Positions 1-8,738 are shown, numbered from the stretch's first letter. The stretch is DNA of 64,000 nucleotides from Bdellovibrio sp. SKB1291214 (GCF_002209355.2 NZ_CP106855.1:2480001-2544000); one strand, 5' to 3'. The notes: generated by a model not told the origin, from the letters alone. Numbers and translations: made by a program.

Positions 1-266
1 TTAATGATCGCGGTATCTGCAGGTAGAGTTGCGGAATAGATCACATTCACTTTGTCTGCTGCGCTTGGGACATTGACGATAATTTTTTGGACGTCTTTTA
101 CATCCATATCATTTTGTGAAACTTGGGGGTTATAGTCAGCGCTGACGTTCTCCCATAAGATAGTATTGGAGTCGTGATCATACTCTTTGAGATTTTTATT
201 TTCGGGTCCACAAGCCGTCATTGCGCACACAAGAAGGCTTCCACAGACGAAATTCTTCAGATTCAT
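1..266 (-). CDS. Lipoprotein, C-terminus cut by window edge
   Basis: A reading frame runs leftward from an ATG at 266 and stays open to the window edge, giving at least 88 residues. It begins MNLKNFVCGSLLVCAMTACG, a short hydrophobic signal peptide ending in a lipobox-like MTAC, so it is probably an outer-membrane or periplasmic lipoprotein with Cys19 lipidated. The visible mature part is hydrophilic and I recognise no domain. The stop lies outside the window, so length and function are unknown. Confidence 0.6.
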   Translation of the reverse strand, partial: MNLKNFVCGSLLVCAMTACGPENKNLKEYDHDSNTILWENVSADYNPQVSQNDMDVKDVQKIIVNVPSAADKVNVIYSATLPADTAII

Positions 267-435
267 TGAACGCTCTTTTGTAAAATAGGTTGAGGGACTG
301 GAAAAATCTTATGAAGGTCGCCAAAGAATTGTCTCGTGAAACCTTTGAAATGGAACAATCGCGAATGGAGTGTTGTGACGCGCATAGCTAGAGTTAAACC
401 CCAAATTGTACAATTCCTAACGAGGGATTACACAT

Positions 436-1116
436 TTGTGCATGACTCAAGAATCTCTGCTTACGAAAAAAGAAATTCTAAAAATGATGGTCGGCTTTCG
501 CCGTTTTAGAGAGCGTTACTTTAAAGAGCACAATCACTCTGTTTATGACGCCTTGGCAACAGGTCAAAGTCCAAAAACTTTGATGATTGCTTGCAGTGAC
601 TCGCGCGTCGATCCGGCAATTTTATTCTCTTCTTCACCTGGAGAAATCTTCGTTGTTCGCAACGTTGCTAACTTGGTTCCGCCCTTTGAATCGAATATGG
701 GTTTCCACGGGGTTTCCGCTGCCATCGAATTCGCGGTCGTAAATCTGCAAGTGGAAAACATTGTGATCTTAGGTCATCGTCAATGCGGGGGGATTCGTTC
801 TTTGTTTCAACCCGAAGCTGTTCGCGAAGGTGGTTTCGTACAACAATGGATGACAATTGCGGGACAAGCGAAAGAAAAAGTTTTGAAAGCGCATCCAAAT
901 GCGGATCTTGATCAGCATTGTCGGGAGTGCGAAAAAACTTCGATCGTGACGTCGATCGAAAATTTGCGCACCTTCCCATTTATCGATTTCGCCATCAAAA
1001 GTCGTGGCCTGCAGTTGATCGGCGTTTACTTCGATTTGGAAGGCGGTCAGTTGTCTTTTTATGATGATCAAACCGATGCATTCCGGGAGCTCGAAATCTC
1101 TAAAGTTCAACCTTAA
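436..1116 (+). CDS. Beta-class carbonic anhydrase
   Basis: Interconverts CO2 and bicarbonate in the cytoplasm with a zinc ion. The 226-residue product has the beta-class pattern: ACSDSRVDP with zinc ligand Cys53 and the Asp55-Arg57 dyad, VVRNVANLVPP near 74-83, HGVSAAIEF, then GHRQCGG carrying zinc ligands His114 and Cys117. Length is typical for the family. The start shown is TTG at 436, eight bases after a GAGGGA; an ATG at 442 would shorten the protein by two residues and is the other reasonable choice. It stands alone, followed by its own terminator. Confidence 0.93.
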   Translation: MCMTQESLLTKKEILKMMVGFRRFRERYFKEHNHSVYDALATGQSPKTLMIACSDSRVDPAILFSSSPGEIFVVRNVANLVPPFESNMGFHGVSAAIEFAVVNLQVENIVILGHRQCGGIRSLFQPEAVREGGFVQQWMTIAGQAKEKVLKAHPNADLDQHCRECEKTSIVTSIENLRTFPFIDFAIKSRGLQLIGVYFDLEGGQLSFYDDQTDAFRELEISKVQP

Positions 1117-1140
1117 TATGAATTCATCTCGGTGGTAGCG

Positions 1141-1184
1141 CCTGAAAAGCGTGCTCAGCGCGCCTTTCAGGTGGAGGGTTTTTT
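1141..1184 (+). terminator. Rho-independent terminator after carbonic anhydrase
   Basis: An interrupted stem pairs CCTGAAA (from 1141) with TTTCAGG (ending 1171), closed further by GCG pairs, and a run of six T follows around 1178-1184. It lies 25 bases after the carbonic anhydrase stop. Confidence 0.65.
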
Positions 1185-1319
1185 GCTGCTTAAAAATTAA
1201 TCTCCCCAGATTTGGTTTAGTAAACAAAATATCTCTACATTGTTTCCTAACAAAAACCTGACAATTGAGTCTAACCTCTAGATATTCCACTAGATTCCAC
1301 GAATGCAAAATTTTCAATT

Positions 1320-1340
1320 TGCGACTCCATTGGAGTCGCA
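1320..1340. promoter_or_regulatory. 21-bp palindrome upstream of TIGR02147 gene
   Basis: TGCGACTCCA and TGGAGTCGCA are perfect 10-base arms around a single central T. It ends 55 bases before the ATG of the TIGR02147 regulator. There is no T-run after it, so a protein-binding operator is more likely than a terminator. Self-regulation by the adjacent HTH protein is an inference. Confidence 0.45.
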
Positions 1341-1395
1341 GCAGCATGGCATTTGCGTTGCGATTGTTTCTGTTTTGAAATAGTTAGCTGTATTC

Positions 1396-2169
1396 ATGGG
1401 GAATACATCAATTAAAAAAACATCAGAACTATCAAATTTCTTTAACGAGATTTTCTTAAATCGCCGCCGCAAGAATCCAAAGTATTCTATGCGAGCGTTT
1501 GCTCGCGATCTTTCTCTAACGCAAGGACGTTTGTGGGAGCTGATCCATGGAAGATATATTCCTGGGACAAAAGTGACCGAGCGTATTGCCGAGTTGTTGA
1601 AACTTTCACCGGAAGATAAGGCCCGCATGCAATCTTTGATTGCGGCTGAGAAAGCTCAACCGGTATCCACACTTCGTTCAGTTTCAAGTGATGAGTTCGC
1701 GATGATTTCAGATTGGGAACATTTGGCGATCTTTAACTTGATCTCAACTAAAGGTTTCGATCACACAGTGAATAGCATTGTATCTCGGTTGGAAATTTCT
1801 CAACTGCAAGCTGAGGGCGCTCTCAACCGATTGTTGGATGCAGGTCTTGTGGTGGAAGAAGACGGTCGTTACGTACCGGCTTACACAAACATCACGACTC
1901 AAAACGAAGTTCCCTCTCAAGTGATCCGTGAATTCCACCGTCAAATCATCGATCGCTCTGTCGCATCGTTGCAGCGTGATTCTGTAGAAGCGAGAAGCAT
2001 CACGAGTATGGTTTTCCCAGCCAACGTTAAAAATCTAGCGAAGGCAAAAAAGATCATTGCTGAATTCAACGTGCGCATGGCGGAGTTGATGGATAAAGGC
2101 GACACAACGGAAGTGTATAGCTTAGCAGTTCAATTGGTACCAATCACAGTAACGGAGGGTAGGGCGTAA
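1396..2169 (+). CDS. TIGR02147 family regulator
   Basis: A 257-residue cytoplasmic protein of the TIGR02147 type, a family expanded in Bdellovibrio and Fibrobacter. It starts with the family-typical block (SNFFNEIFLNRRRKNPKYS, then SMRAFARDLSLTQGRLWEL), a helix-turn-helix-like segment at about residues 30-75, followed by a second winged-helix-like region (about 95-150) and a C-terminal domain. The family is assumed to regulate transcription; targets are unknown. Its stop overlaps the next ATG by one base (TAATG), so the secreted neighbour is translationally coupled and may be functionally linked. No clear ribosome site precedes the ATG. Confidence 0.85.
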   Translation: MGNTSIKKTSELSNFFNEIFLNRRRKNPKYSMRAFARDLSLTQGRLWELIHGRYIPGTKVTERIAELLKLSPEDKARMQSLIAAEKAQPVSTLRSVSSDEFAMISDWEHLAIFNLISTKGFDHTVNSIVSRLEISQLQAEGALNRLLDAGLVVEEDGRYVPAYTNITTQNEVPSQVIREFHRQIIDRSVASLQRDSVEARSITSMVFPANVKNLAKAKKIIAEFNVRMAELMDKGDTTEVYSLAVQLVPITVTEGRA

Positions 2170-2852
2170 TGAATAAATTTTTGGTAAGTGTTTTGCTTGT
2201 TGGTTCGATTGCTTTCCCGACAATGGCTCAAGCGTGGACGTATGTTGGTAATGCCGGGAACGTCGTGCTTTGCAAAGACACTGTTATGGGTTTCTATGAT
2301 CGTTTTGAAATGGCTTTGCGCTATAAATGGGATTGGAAACGTGCGGGCGTAGGTCGTGCTTACAATTCTGAGCGTCCCGTCGAGGTTTCGATCGCTGCAG
2401 CTTACTTGGAGCGCATTAAAAATTTATCTCCGGCCTTGTACACGGAACTGAATACTTACTTGAGCACATTCATCGAAGACGCAAACTTTGTCGACGGTTA
2501 CCTTCCAAGTGTTGTGGATGACTCTGGCGTGGTTGTTCTTCCAGAAAAAGATTGCACATTGGAACTTTTGATTGTGCAAAGACCCGCTAAATTTCCTAAG
2601 AAAACTTATTATACAATCAACAAAATCTACTGGGATAAATTGCAAGCCCAAGATCGCGCTGTGGCGATCCTGCATGAGCTTATCTATCGTGTGATTTTGG
2701 TTCGTGGAAAAAACCCTGCGACGTCTGAAGGTGTGCGCATGGTAAATGAAGTTATCTTGTCTGCGAAAACAGCAGAAATGTCAGCGGAGCAGTTTGGTGA
2801 TCTGTTGATCACGTATTTGGGTGCCAATTACGGTAAAAAAATGGCTCAATAA
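2169..2852 (+). CDS. Secreted protein coupled to TIGR02147 regulator
   Basis: A 227-residue protein with a classical signal peptide (MNKFLVSVLLVGSIAFPTMA, cleavage near AQA-W). I do not recognise the mature domain. It contains AILHELIYR at about 174-182, which resembles the first half of a zinc-protease HExxH but lacks the second histidine, so I do not call it a protease. The ATG overlaps the stop of the upstream TIGR02147 gene, and a strong terminator closes the two-gene unit. Secreted genes beside TIGR02147 genes are a recurring Bdellovibrio arrangement as I recall it. Confidence 0.75.
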   Translation: MNKFLVSVLLVGSIAFPTMAQAWTYVGNAGNVVLCKDTVMGFYDRFEMALRYKWDWKRAGVGRAYNSERPVEVSIAAAYLERIKNLSPALYTELNTYLSTFIEDANFVDGYLPSVVDDSGVVVLPEKDCTLELLIVQRPAKFPKKTYYTINKIYWDKLQAQDRAVAILHELIYRVILVRGKNPATSEGVRMVNEVILSAKTAEMSAEQFGDLLITYLGANYGKKMAQ

Positions 2853-2876
2853 GAGCGAGAATCTAATTTTTCTGAT

Positions 2877-2912
2877 CTCACTTGGTTCACAATTGAACCA
2901 AGTGAGAATTTT
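2877..2912 (+). terminator. Terminator, 13-bp stem
   Basis: CTCACTTGGTTCA (2877-2889) pairs perfectly with TGAACCAAGTGAG (2894-2906) across a four-base loop, followed by AATTTT. It closes the TIGR02147 two-gene unit and lies between convergent genes. Confidence 0.8.
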
Positions 2913-2948
2913 GCCAGCACAGTCACAAGACATTAAGATCTAGAGTCT

Positions 2949-4169
2949 TCATTTCTGACTCTTGCGAAATCCTGTCAGCCACTCTGTAAAGAAATAAATT
3001 AGGGCGGTCGCAGGGAATAGTGCCCCCACAATTGTAGTCATCATCCAGCCACCATGAGCATAAGCCCATGCGCCAGCATAGGAGCCAGCAGCTCCACCAA
3101 CAAAGATCGTCGCAATGTAAAGGCCATTCAGTCTGCCTCGGTATTCAGGCTTTAAAGAAAAAATAGCTCTTTGGCCCAACACAAGCGTCGCGGTAATTCC
3201 AGCGTCCAGTAAGATCGCTGCAAACACTAATACTCCTAAGGCCACATAGGATCCCGGCTCCAGTATGTGAGTGACTGCAAACGAGGCGATGGCCGCAAGC
3301 ATGGCCACAATCGTTGCAGACGTGCTCATGCCTTTATCGGCCAGTCTTCCTGCAAAGGGGGCAGAGATCGCACCAGCCACGCCGGCAAAGGCGAAAATCG
3401 CAATGGCTGTTTGTGACAGGTGGTAAGTCTCACTCATTAAATAAAGGGGAGCTGACGTCCAGAACAGGCAAAAGGCTCCAAACATAAAGGCTTGATAGAT
3501 GGCGCGACGACGTAAAACTGGCGTCGTCACAAAGAGCTCTCCCATGGAAGCAATCAGTTTTCCATAGCGGATATTTTCGGTGTGCTCTGGCTTACGCGGC
3601 GGCAGAAATTTATATAGAATAAAAGCCATCGCTGTCATAAACGCTGCCGATAAGAAAAATACGGCATGCCACGAAAGTAAATCTGTCAGTAAGCTTGAGA
3701 TGGGTCGGGATAACATAATCCCTAGCATGAGGCCGCTCATAAGGCTTCCCACGACACGACCGCGATGGGATTCTGATGTCATGTGGGCGGCGTACGGTAC
3801 CACGATTTGCACTGCAGAAGTGCCGATTCCCAGAATGAAAGCGGCTGTAAAATAAGGAATAACGCTGGTTGAAAATGCCAAACCTAAAAGGGCTATTACT
3901 GCCACCATCATCAACGTGATGATTAATTTCTTATTTTCTAAAAGATCAGCCAGGGGAACTAAAAGTAAAACTCCCAATCCATATCCGACTTGGGTGAATG
4001 TCACGACCAATCCTGCTGAAGATGTAGCAATGCCTAATGCCTTGCTGATCATCGCCACGAGTGGTTGTGCATAATAGAGATTGGCTGCGATCACGCCGAC
4101 CGTCAGGCCTAACAGCAGGGTTAATGTTCTGGCGGGGACTTCCGCAGTGGGGTGGAACACTTGGCTCAT
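2949..4169 (-). CDS. MFS transporter
   Basis: A 406-residue inner-membrane protein with about twelve hydrophobic segments, of the major facilitator superfamily, resembling drug or arabinose-type efflux permeases. Loop motifs such as PLADLLENKK between TM2 and TM3 and FAGRLADKG in the second half are the expected A-motif positions. A GGAG lies eight bases before the ATG at 4169. It is transcribed divergently from an ArsR-type regulator, with two palindromes between them, so it is probably repressed by that protein. The substrate cannot be read from sequence. Confidence 0.85.
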   Translation of the reverse strand: MSQVFHPTAEVPARTLTLLLGLTVGVIAANLYYAQPLVAMISKALGIATSSAGLVVTFTQVGYGLGVLLLVPLADLLENKKLIITLMMVAVIALLGLAFSTSVIPYFTAAFILGIGTSAVQIVVPYAAHMTSESHRGRVVGSLMSGLMLGIMLSRPISSLLTDLLSWHAVFFLSAAFMTAMAFILYKFLPPRKPEHTENIRYGKLIASMGELFVTTPVLRRRAIYQAFMFGAFCLFWTSAPLYLMSETYHLSQTAIAIFAFAGVAGAISAPFAGRLADKGMSTSATIVAMLAAIASFAVTHILEPGSYVALGVLVFAAILLDAGITATLVLGQRAIFSLKPEYRGRLNGLYIATIFVGGAAGSYAGAWAYAHGGWMMTTIVGALFPATALIYFFTEWLTGFRKSQK

Positions 4170-4211
4170 GTTGAGGCTCCTATGAACTCCGATGGTGCCG
4201 GAGAGTATTTT

Positions 4212-4235
4212 ATTGTTCGATAGATATCGAACAAT
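4212..4235. promoter_or_regulatory. Operator-like palindrome 1, MFS-arsR gap
   Basis: ATTGTTCGATA and TATCGAACAAT form perfect 11-base arms around GA. The core TTCGATA-N2-TATCGAA resembles the second palindrome at 4275-4292; the centres are exactly 60 bp apart. Both lie between the divergent MFS and ArsR-type genes. Confidence 0.65.
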
Positions 4236-4274
4236 ATCCGTTATACTCTGCGCTTGTGGGATTACAAGATTAAT

Positions 4275-4292
4275 GTTAGATATTTATCTAAC
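4275..4292. promoter_or_regulatory. Operator-like palindrome 2, MFS-arsR gap
   Basis: GTTAGATA and TATCTAAC form perfect 8-base arms around TT, directly before the proposed regulator ATG at 4294. Dimeric ArsR-family repressors bind such AT-rich palindromes, so autorepression is likely. Confidence 0.65.
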
Positions 4293-4293
4293 A

Positions 4294-4599
4294 ATGGAAA
4301 CGATCACTCACCCGAAACTTAAAGATGTCAGTTTGGAACAGGTCTTAAAAGCCCTGGGCGATCCCGTGCGCATCTCTGCAGTTAAACAGCTGCTGGCCAT
4401 GAAGGGGGAGGAAAAAGTCTGCGGGACTTTTGAATATTCCATTACCAAGGCGACTTTCTCTCATCATTTAAAAATTCTGCGCGAGGCTGGTTTGATTCGT
4501 TTTCGCGACGAGGGAACGCGTCGTTTTGTCTCTTTACGTCTGCAGGATGTAAAGAAACGCTTCCCAGGATTGATGGAGATGCTTGAAAAAGACCTTTGA
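4294..4599 (+). CDS. ArsR family HTH regulator
   Basis: A winged-helix DNA-binding protein of about 101 residues. EQVLKALGDPVRISAVKQLL is the usual ArsR opening; TFSHHLKILREAGLIRFRDE is the recognition helix and start of the wing. An ELCVC-type metal-binding motif is absent, although one Cys lies at VCGTF, so it may not be metal-responsive. The frame is open back to 4192, but that would place both palindromes inside the gene; ATG 4294 (METITHPKL) or ATG 4273 is more plausible. It likely represses the divergent MFS gene and itself. Confidence 0.85.
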   Translation: METITHPKLKDVSLEQVLKALGDPVRISAVKQLLAMKGEEKVCGTFEYSITKATFSHHLKILREAGLIRFRDEGTRRFVSLRLQDVKKRFPGLMEMLEKDL

Positions 4600-4675
4600 T
4601 GCATTGCGCATTCCGTGAGGTCGGTGCCTTCAGTGGGTGCAAGATCGGGCAAAACCTGATAAATCTTAAGGACCT

Positions 4676-7600
4676 ATGACGAATGCAAACACCTCCAAAA
4701 CGACTCCGTATACAGCAGTAAAACCCGATGTCCAACTTGCCAAGCAAGAAGAAGGCATTCTTGATTTCTGGGATCAGCAAAAAATTTTCCAACAGACTCT
4801 AGATCCTCAGGGTAAAAAAACTTACAGCTTCTATGACGGTCCTCCGTTTGCAACAGGTCTTCCTCACTATGGGCATTTGCTGGCAGGTGTTTTGAAAGAC
4901 GTTGTTCCTCGTTATTGGACAATGAAGGGTTACACAGTGCCACGTCGTTTCGGTTGGGACTGCCACGGTCTTCCGGTCGAGTATGAAATCAACAAGACTC
5001 ACAAAATCGAATCTCGCAAAGACGTCTTCAAAATGGGTGTGGCTGAATACAACGACGCTTGTCGCTCGATTGTAAAACGTTACTCCACAGAGTGGAAAAC
5101 CACGGTTCGTCGCGTAGGTCGTTGGGTGGATATGGAAAATCCATATTTCACGATGGACGTGTCCTTCATGCAGTCTGTCTGGTGGGTGTTTCAAGAGCTT
5201 TTCAAAAAGGGCTTGATCTATGAAGGTTACAAAGTAGTTCCTTACTCTGTAGGGATCTCGACGTCGCTTTCAAACTTTGAAGCGAATCAAAACTATAAAA
5301 TGGTTCAAGACCCTGCGATTACGGTGATGTTTAAACTCATCAACCAACCTGATACAGCCGTGATGGCTTGGACGACCACACCTTGGACTCTTCCATCCAA
5401 TATGGCTTTGGCTGTTGGTTTGGAAATGGACTACGTCAAGGTTCAAGAAAAAGCGACAGGTCGTAAGTTGATCTTGGCGCAAGCATTGCTTCCATCGGTG
5501 TTTAAGAAACCAGATGAGGAAGTTGAAGTTCTGCAAATGATGAAAGGGACAGAGCTTGTAGGTCTGACTTACGAACCTCTATTCCCATTCTTTGGTGATC
5601 GCGCTGAAAAAGGTGCGTTCCGTATTATTTCTTCTGAACACGTGACGACTGAATCCGGTACGGGTGTTGTTCACATGGCACCCGCGTTCGGTGAGGAAGA
5701 CTACTATGCCTGTGCTAAGGCTGGCATCCCATTGGTAAACCCCGTGGACGATGATGGTATGTTCACAGCGGAAGTTCCTGACTATCAAGGTAAGCGTGTA
5801 AAGGAAGCTGATAAGGACATCATCGCGGCATTAAAAGCTAAAGGGAACTTGTTCAAACAAGATACGATCCAACATAGTTACCCATACTGCTATCGTTCCG
5901 ATACTCCGCTGATCTATCGTGCGGTTTCTTCTTGGTTTGTTTCTGTAGAAAAAATTAAAGAGCAATTGATCGCGAACAACAAGCAAACTCAATGGGTTCC
6001 TGATCATCTTCGTGATGGACGTTTCGGGAATTGGTTGGAAGGTGCTCGTGACTGGGCGATCTCTCGCAACCGTTTCTGGGGCACTCCGCTTCCTATCTGG
6101 AGAAATACAGAAGGTGAAGTGATCTGCGTGGGTTCCCGTGCGGAGCTTGAAAAACTGTCAGGTCAAAAAGTTGAAGATTTGCATATTGAATTTGTGGATA
6201 AAATCACGATCCCGTCTCCAACGGGTAAATCTGCTTTGAAACGCGTTGATGGCGTTTTGGACTGCTGGTTTGAGTCGGGTTCTATGCCGTACGCTCAATG
6301 GGGATTCCCTGATGCGAACGTGGAAGAATTCAAAAAAGCATTCCCAGCGGATTTCATTGCTGAGGGCTTGGACCAAACGCGTGGTTGGTTCTATACGTTG
6401 TCGATTATTGGAACTGCTTTGTTCAACCAAGCTCCATTCAAAAACGTCGTTGTGAATGGTCTGGTGTTGGCTGAAGACGGTCGTAAGATGTCAAAGTCTT
6501 TGAAAAACTATCCTGATCCAATGGAAGTATTGAATCAGCATGGTGCGGATGCGCTTCGCTTGTATTTGATCGATTCTCCGGTTGTGAAAGCCCAGGAATT
6601 GAAATTCTCTGAAAAAGGCGTTTACGATATCGTTCGTAAAATCTTGCTTCGTTGGTGGAATTCTTATTCATTCTTTGCGAACTATGCCAACATCGATGGC
6701 TTTGTTCCAAAAGGTGATGCTAAGAAATCTCCGAATATTTTAGACCAATGGGTTCTTTCTCGTTTGAATGGTTTGATTGCGAACACTCACAAAGAGATGG
6801 ACGCTTATCGCTTGTACAACGTTGTTCCTCACTTGCTTCAATTCATCGAGGATCTAACGAACACGTACATCCGTTTCAATCGTTCTTTGTTCTGGCAAGA
6901 AGGCATGCCTGAAACGAAACGTTACGCTTACGAGACTTTGCATGAAGTTCTTGTGACATTGTCTCGTTTGATGGCGCCATTTGCTCCGTTCATGTCGGAA
7001 GTGACTTATAAAAACTTGTCTCAAGTTCTTCCGAATAAAAAAGACTCCGTTCACTTGGAAAGCTTCCCACCGGAAGATCTTTCTATGCTTCGCCCGGAGC
7101 TTGAAGAAGCTGTGAAGGCGATGGATACATTGGTGACATTGGGTCGTAATCACCGTGAAAAAATCGGTGTTAAGGCGAAGATCCCGTTGAACGAAATCAA
7201 AATCATCCACAGAAGTGCGGCGTTGCTTGAAACTTTGAAAAAGTTCGAACCGTTCTTTGTTGATGAATTGAACTTCCGCAAAGTTGTTTATAACTCGAAC
7301 GAAGACCAATTCGTTCAAGTGACTGCGAAGGCAAACTTCCCAGTACTGGGTAAACGCTTGGGGCCTAAGATGAAATCAGTTGGCGCCGGCATTATGGCCT
7401 TGCCTCTTGAAAGCATCTTGAAACTTGAAACAGGTGGTTCAGTGACTGTTGACGGCGAAGAAATCACATTGGCTGACGTAGAAATCCGCAGAGCTCCTAA
7501 AGGTGGCAACGCGAATTTGTCAGTTCACCAAGTGGTATCCATCGAAGTGGATCCGACTGTGACGCCAGAACAAGAACGTGAAGGCCTAGCTCGCGAAATC

Positions 7601-7840
7601 ATGCGTAAGATCCAAGTCGCTCGTAAAACAGCGGACTTCAAACTAGATGACAAAATCACTCTAGAAATCGCCTGCGACGGCGCCTTGCTTGACGCTTTGA
7701 ACGCACACAAGGACATGATCACGTCAGAAACTTTGACTCACACGTTGAATATCTTGCCTCTAACTGGCACGCCAAAAGGTGCCCATGTAGACGACAGTGA
7801 TATCGACGGCGAGAAAATCAAAATCGGCGTGCAGAATTAG
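4676..7840 (+). CDS. ileS: Isoleucyl-tRNA synthetase, IleS2 type
   Basis: Charges tRNA-Ile in the cytoplasm. The 1054-residue protein has the class Ia catalytic core with PPFATGLPHYGH (signature HYGH at 64-67), GWDCHGLPVEYE, the CP1 editing domain with the TTPWTLPSN stretch, and KMSKS at 604-608, then the anticodon-binding domain. The HYGH-containing block and its context match the eukaryote-like IleS2 group rather than the E. coli-like IleS1 (PPYANGSIHIGH), and I see no C-terminal zinc finger. IleS2 enzymes are known for low mupirocin sensitivity, so natural tolerance is possible. The stop codon touches the repeat element at 7840. Confidence 0.96.
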   Translation: MTNANTSKTTPYTAVKPDVQLAKQEEGILDFWDQQKIFQQTLDPQGKKTYSFYDGPPFATGLPHYGHLLAGVLKDVVPRYWTMKGYTVPRRFGWDCHGLPVEYEINKTHKIESRKDVFKMGVAEYNDACRSIVKRYSTEWKTTVRRVGRWVDMENPYFTMDVSFMQSVWWVFQELFKKGLIYEGYKVVPYSVGISTSLSNFEANQNYKMVQDPAITVMFKLINQPDTAVMAWTTTPWTLPSNMALAVGLEMDYVKVQEKATGRKLILAQALLPSVFKKPDEEVEVLQMMKGTELVGLTYEPLFPFFGDRAEKGAFRIISSEHVTTESGTGVVHMAPAFGEEDYYACAKAGIPLVNPVDDDGMFTAEVPDYQGKRVKEADKDIIAALKAKGNLFKQDTIQHSYPYCYRSDTPLIYRAVSSWFVSVEKIKEQLIANNKQTQWVPDHLRDGRFGNWLEGARDWAISRNRFWGTPLPIWRNTEGEVICVGSRAELEKLSGQKVEDLHIEFVDKITIPSPTGKSALKRVDGVLDCWFESGSMPYAQWGFPDANVEEFKKAFPADFIAEGLDQTRGWFYTLSIIGTALFNQAPFKNVVVNGLVLAEDGRKMSKSLKNYPDPMEVLNQHGADALRLYLIDSPVVKAQELKFSEKGVYDIVRKILLRWWNSYSFFANYANIDGFVPKGDAKKSPNILDQWVLSRLNGLIANTHKEMDAYRLYNVVPHLLQFIEDLTNTYIRFNRSLFWQEGMPETKRYAYETLHEVLVTLSRLMAPFAPFMSEVTYKNLSQVLPNKKDSVHLESFPPEDLSMLRPELEEAVKAMDTLVTLGRNHREKIGVKAKIPLNEIKIIHRSAALLETLKKFEPFFVDELNFRKVVYNSNEDQFVQVTAKANFPVLGKRLGPKMKSVGAGIMALPLESILKLETGGSVTVDGEEITLADVEIRRAPKGGNANLSVHQVVSIEVDPTVTPEQEREGLAREIMRKIQVARKTADFKLDDKITLEIACDGALLDALNAHKDMITSETLTHTLNILPLTGTPKGAHVDDSDIDGEKIKIGVQN

Positions 7841-7941
7841 GTGCCAGGTCCTATTTACGTAAGCGGCGCATAAAAGCGCTGCTTGCTAATGGACCCGCAC
7901 ACTTCTTAAACGCACCGCTTACGTAAATAGGACCTGGCACC
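7840..7941. repeat. REPIN-like inverted-repeat element
   Basis: The 27-base sequence at 7840-7866 (starting GGTGCCAGGTCC) is repeated perfectly in inverse orientation at 7915-7941, with a 48-base spacer. The element runs from the last base of the ileS stop codon to the base before the trmO ATG, so it is the entire intergenic region. The terminal 13-mer AGGACCTGGCACC recurs at 20465-20477. Paired inverted copies of a short extragenic palindrome with GG..CC ends are the layout of REPINs mobilised by RAYT transposases, but no RAYT gene is in this window. Confidence 0.75.
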
Positions 7942-8688
7942 ATGCAAAAGCACGGAGAGAAATTTGAATTTTCAGCGGTAGGGCATGTGCAAACGCCCTT
8001 TCATGATAAATTTGGGATTCCTCGCCAGCCGGGGCTTGCGAATCCCGCTAAGGGCATTATCAAGCTTCTACCTAATCCGGATTTGTTAACTGCAATTCGC
8101 AGCATGGAAGAGTTCTCTCATTTGTGGATCGTGTTTGTATTTCACGAACACGGTGGCAAAAACTGGAAACCGAGCATTCGTCCACCGCGCTTAGGTGGCA
8201 ATCGTAAAGTGGGTGTGCTTGCTTCGCGCTCTCCGCACAGACCGAATCCAATTGGAATGTCGGCTGTAAAAATTGAAAAAATTGATTTTGATGCGAAGGG
8301 TGGACCTGAAATCCACGTTCATGGTGTGGATTTGCTCGATGGAACTCCGGTGCTTGATATTAAGCCCTATATTCCTTACGCAGACTCGATTCCTGAAGCG
8401 AATGCGGGTTGGGCCAGTGATCCTATTGAAAGAACAGACGTGGTGTTTTCTGACGAGGCTGAGGCGGAAATTAAAAAGCGCGATCCCTCGAACGAGAAAA
8501 ACCTTCGCAGTCTGATTATCAGTATTCTTGAATTGGACCCTCGTCCGGCTTTTCAAAAGCGCCAAGACCCGATCACTGATGAAAAAAGCTGGGGCCAGAA
8601 ATACGGCTTCGATATTTTAGGCTGTGACGTAAAGTACGAAATAAGAGACGGTCACTTTTACGTTTACGCGATTATGGACTTGAATTAG
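7942..8688 (+). CDS. trmO: tRNA t6A37 methyltransferase TrmO
   Basis: Member of the TrmO (YaeB/TsaA) family, which N6-methylates threonylcarbamoyladenosine 37 in tRNA using S-adenosylmethionine. The N-terminal block SAVGHVQTPF, the RPPRLGGNRKVGVLASRSPH stretch and RPNPIGMSAV are the conserved SAM-binding and catalytic features of the beta-barrel domain; a C-terminal half of about 100 residues follows, as in the full-length bacterial enzyme. The 248-residue length fits. The ATG directly abuts the repeat element, so no normal ribosome site is present; translation may depend on coupling with ileS or on sequence in the repeat. Confidence 0.9.
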   Translation: MQKHGEKFEFSAVGHVQTPFHDKFGIPRQPGLANPAKGIIKLLPNPDLLTAIRSMEEFSHLWIVFVFHEHGGKNWKPSIRPPRLGGNRKVGVLASRSPHRPNPIGMSAVKIEKIDFDAKGGPEIHVHGVDLLDGTPVLDIKPYIPYADSIPEANAGWASDPIERTDVVFSDEAEAEIKKRDPSNEKNLRSLIISILELDPRPAFQKRQDPITDEKSWGQKYGFDILGCDVKYEIRDGHFYVYAIMDLN

Positions 8689-8738
8689 GGCTACTGCCGC
8701 GGGCTAAAATAGTCGTATCAAAATCTAAGGAGCCTCCA

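Noticed and set aside
769-1347. Open frame of 192 codons antisense to carbonic anhydrase
   Set aside because: It mirrors a well-supported gene, crosses its terminator, and has no ribosome site or recognisable domain.
2680-2706. HELIYR as a zinc-protease motif in the secreted protein
   Set aside because: The second His of HExxH is missing (Tyr instead), and no glutamate ligand pattern follows, so a metalloprotease call is not supported.
4192-4293. Longer ArsR protein from ATG 4192
   Set aside because: It would put both operator palindromes inside the coding region and adds residues not found at ArsR N-termini.
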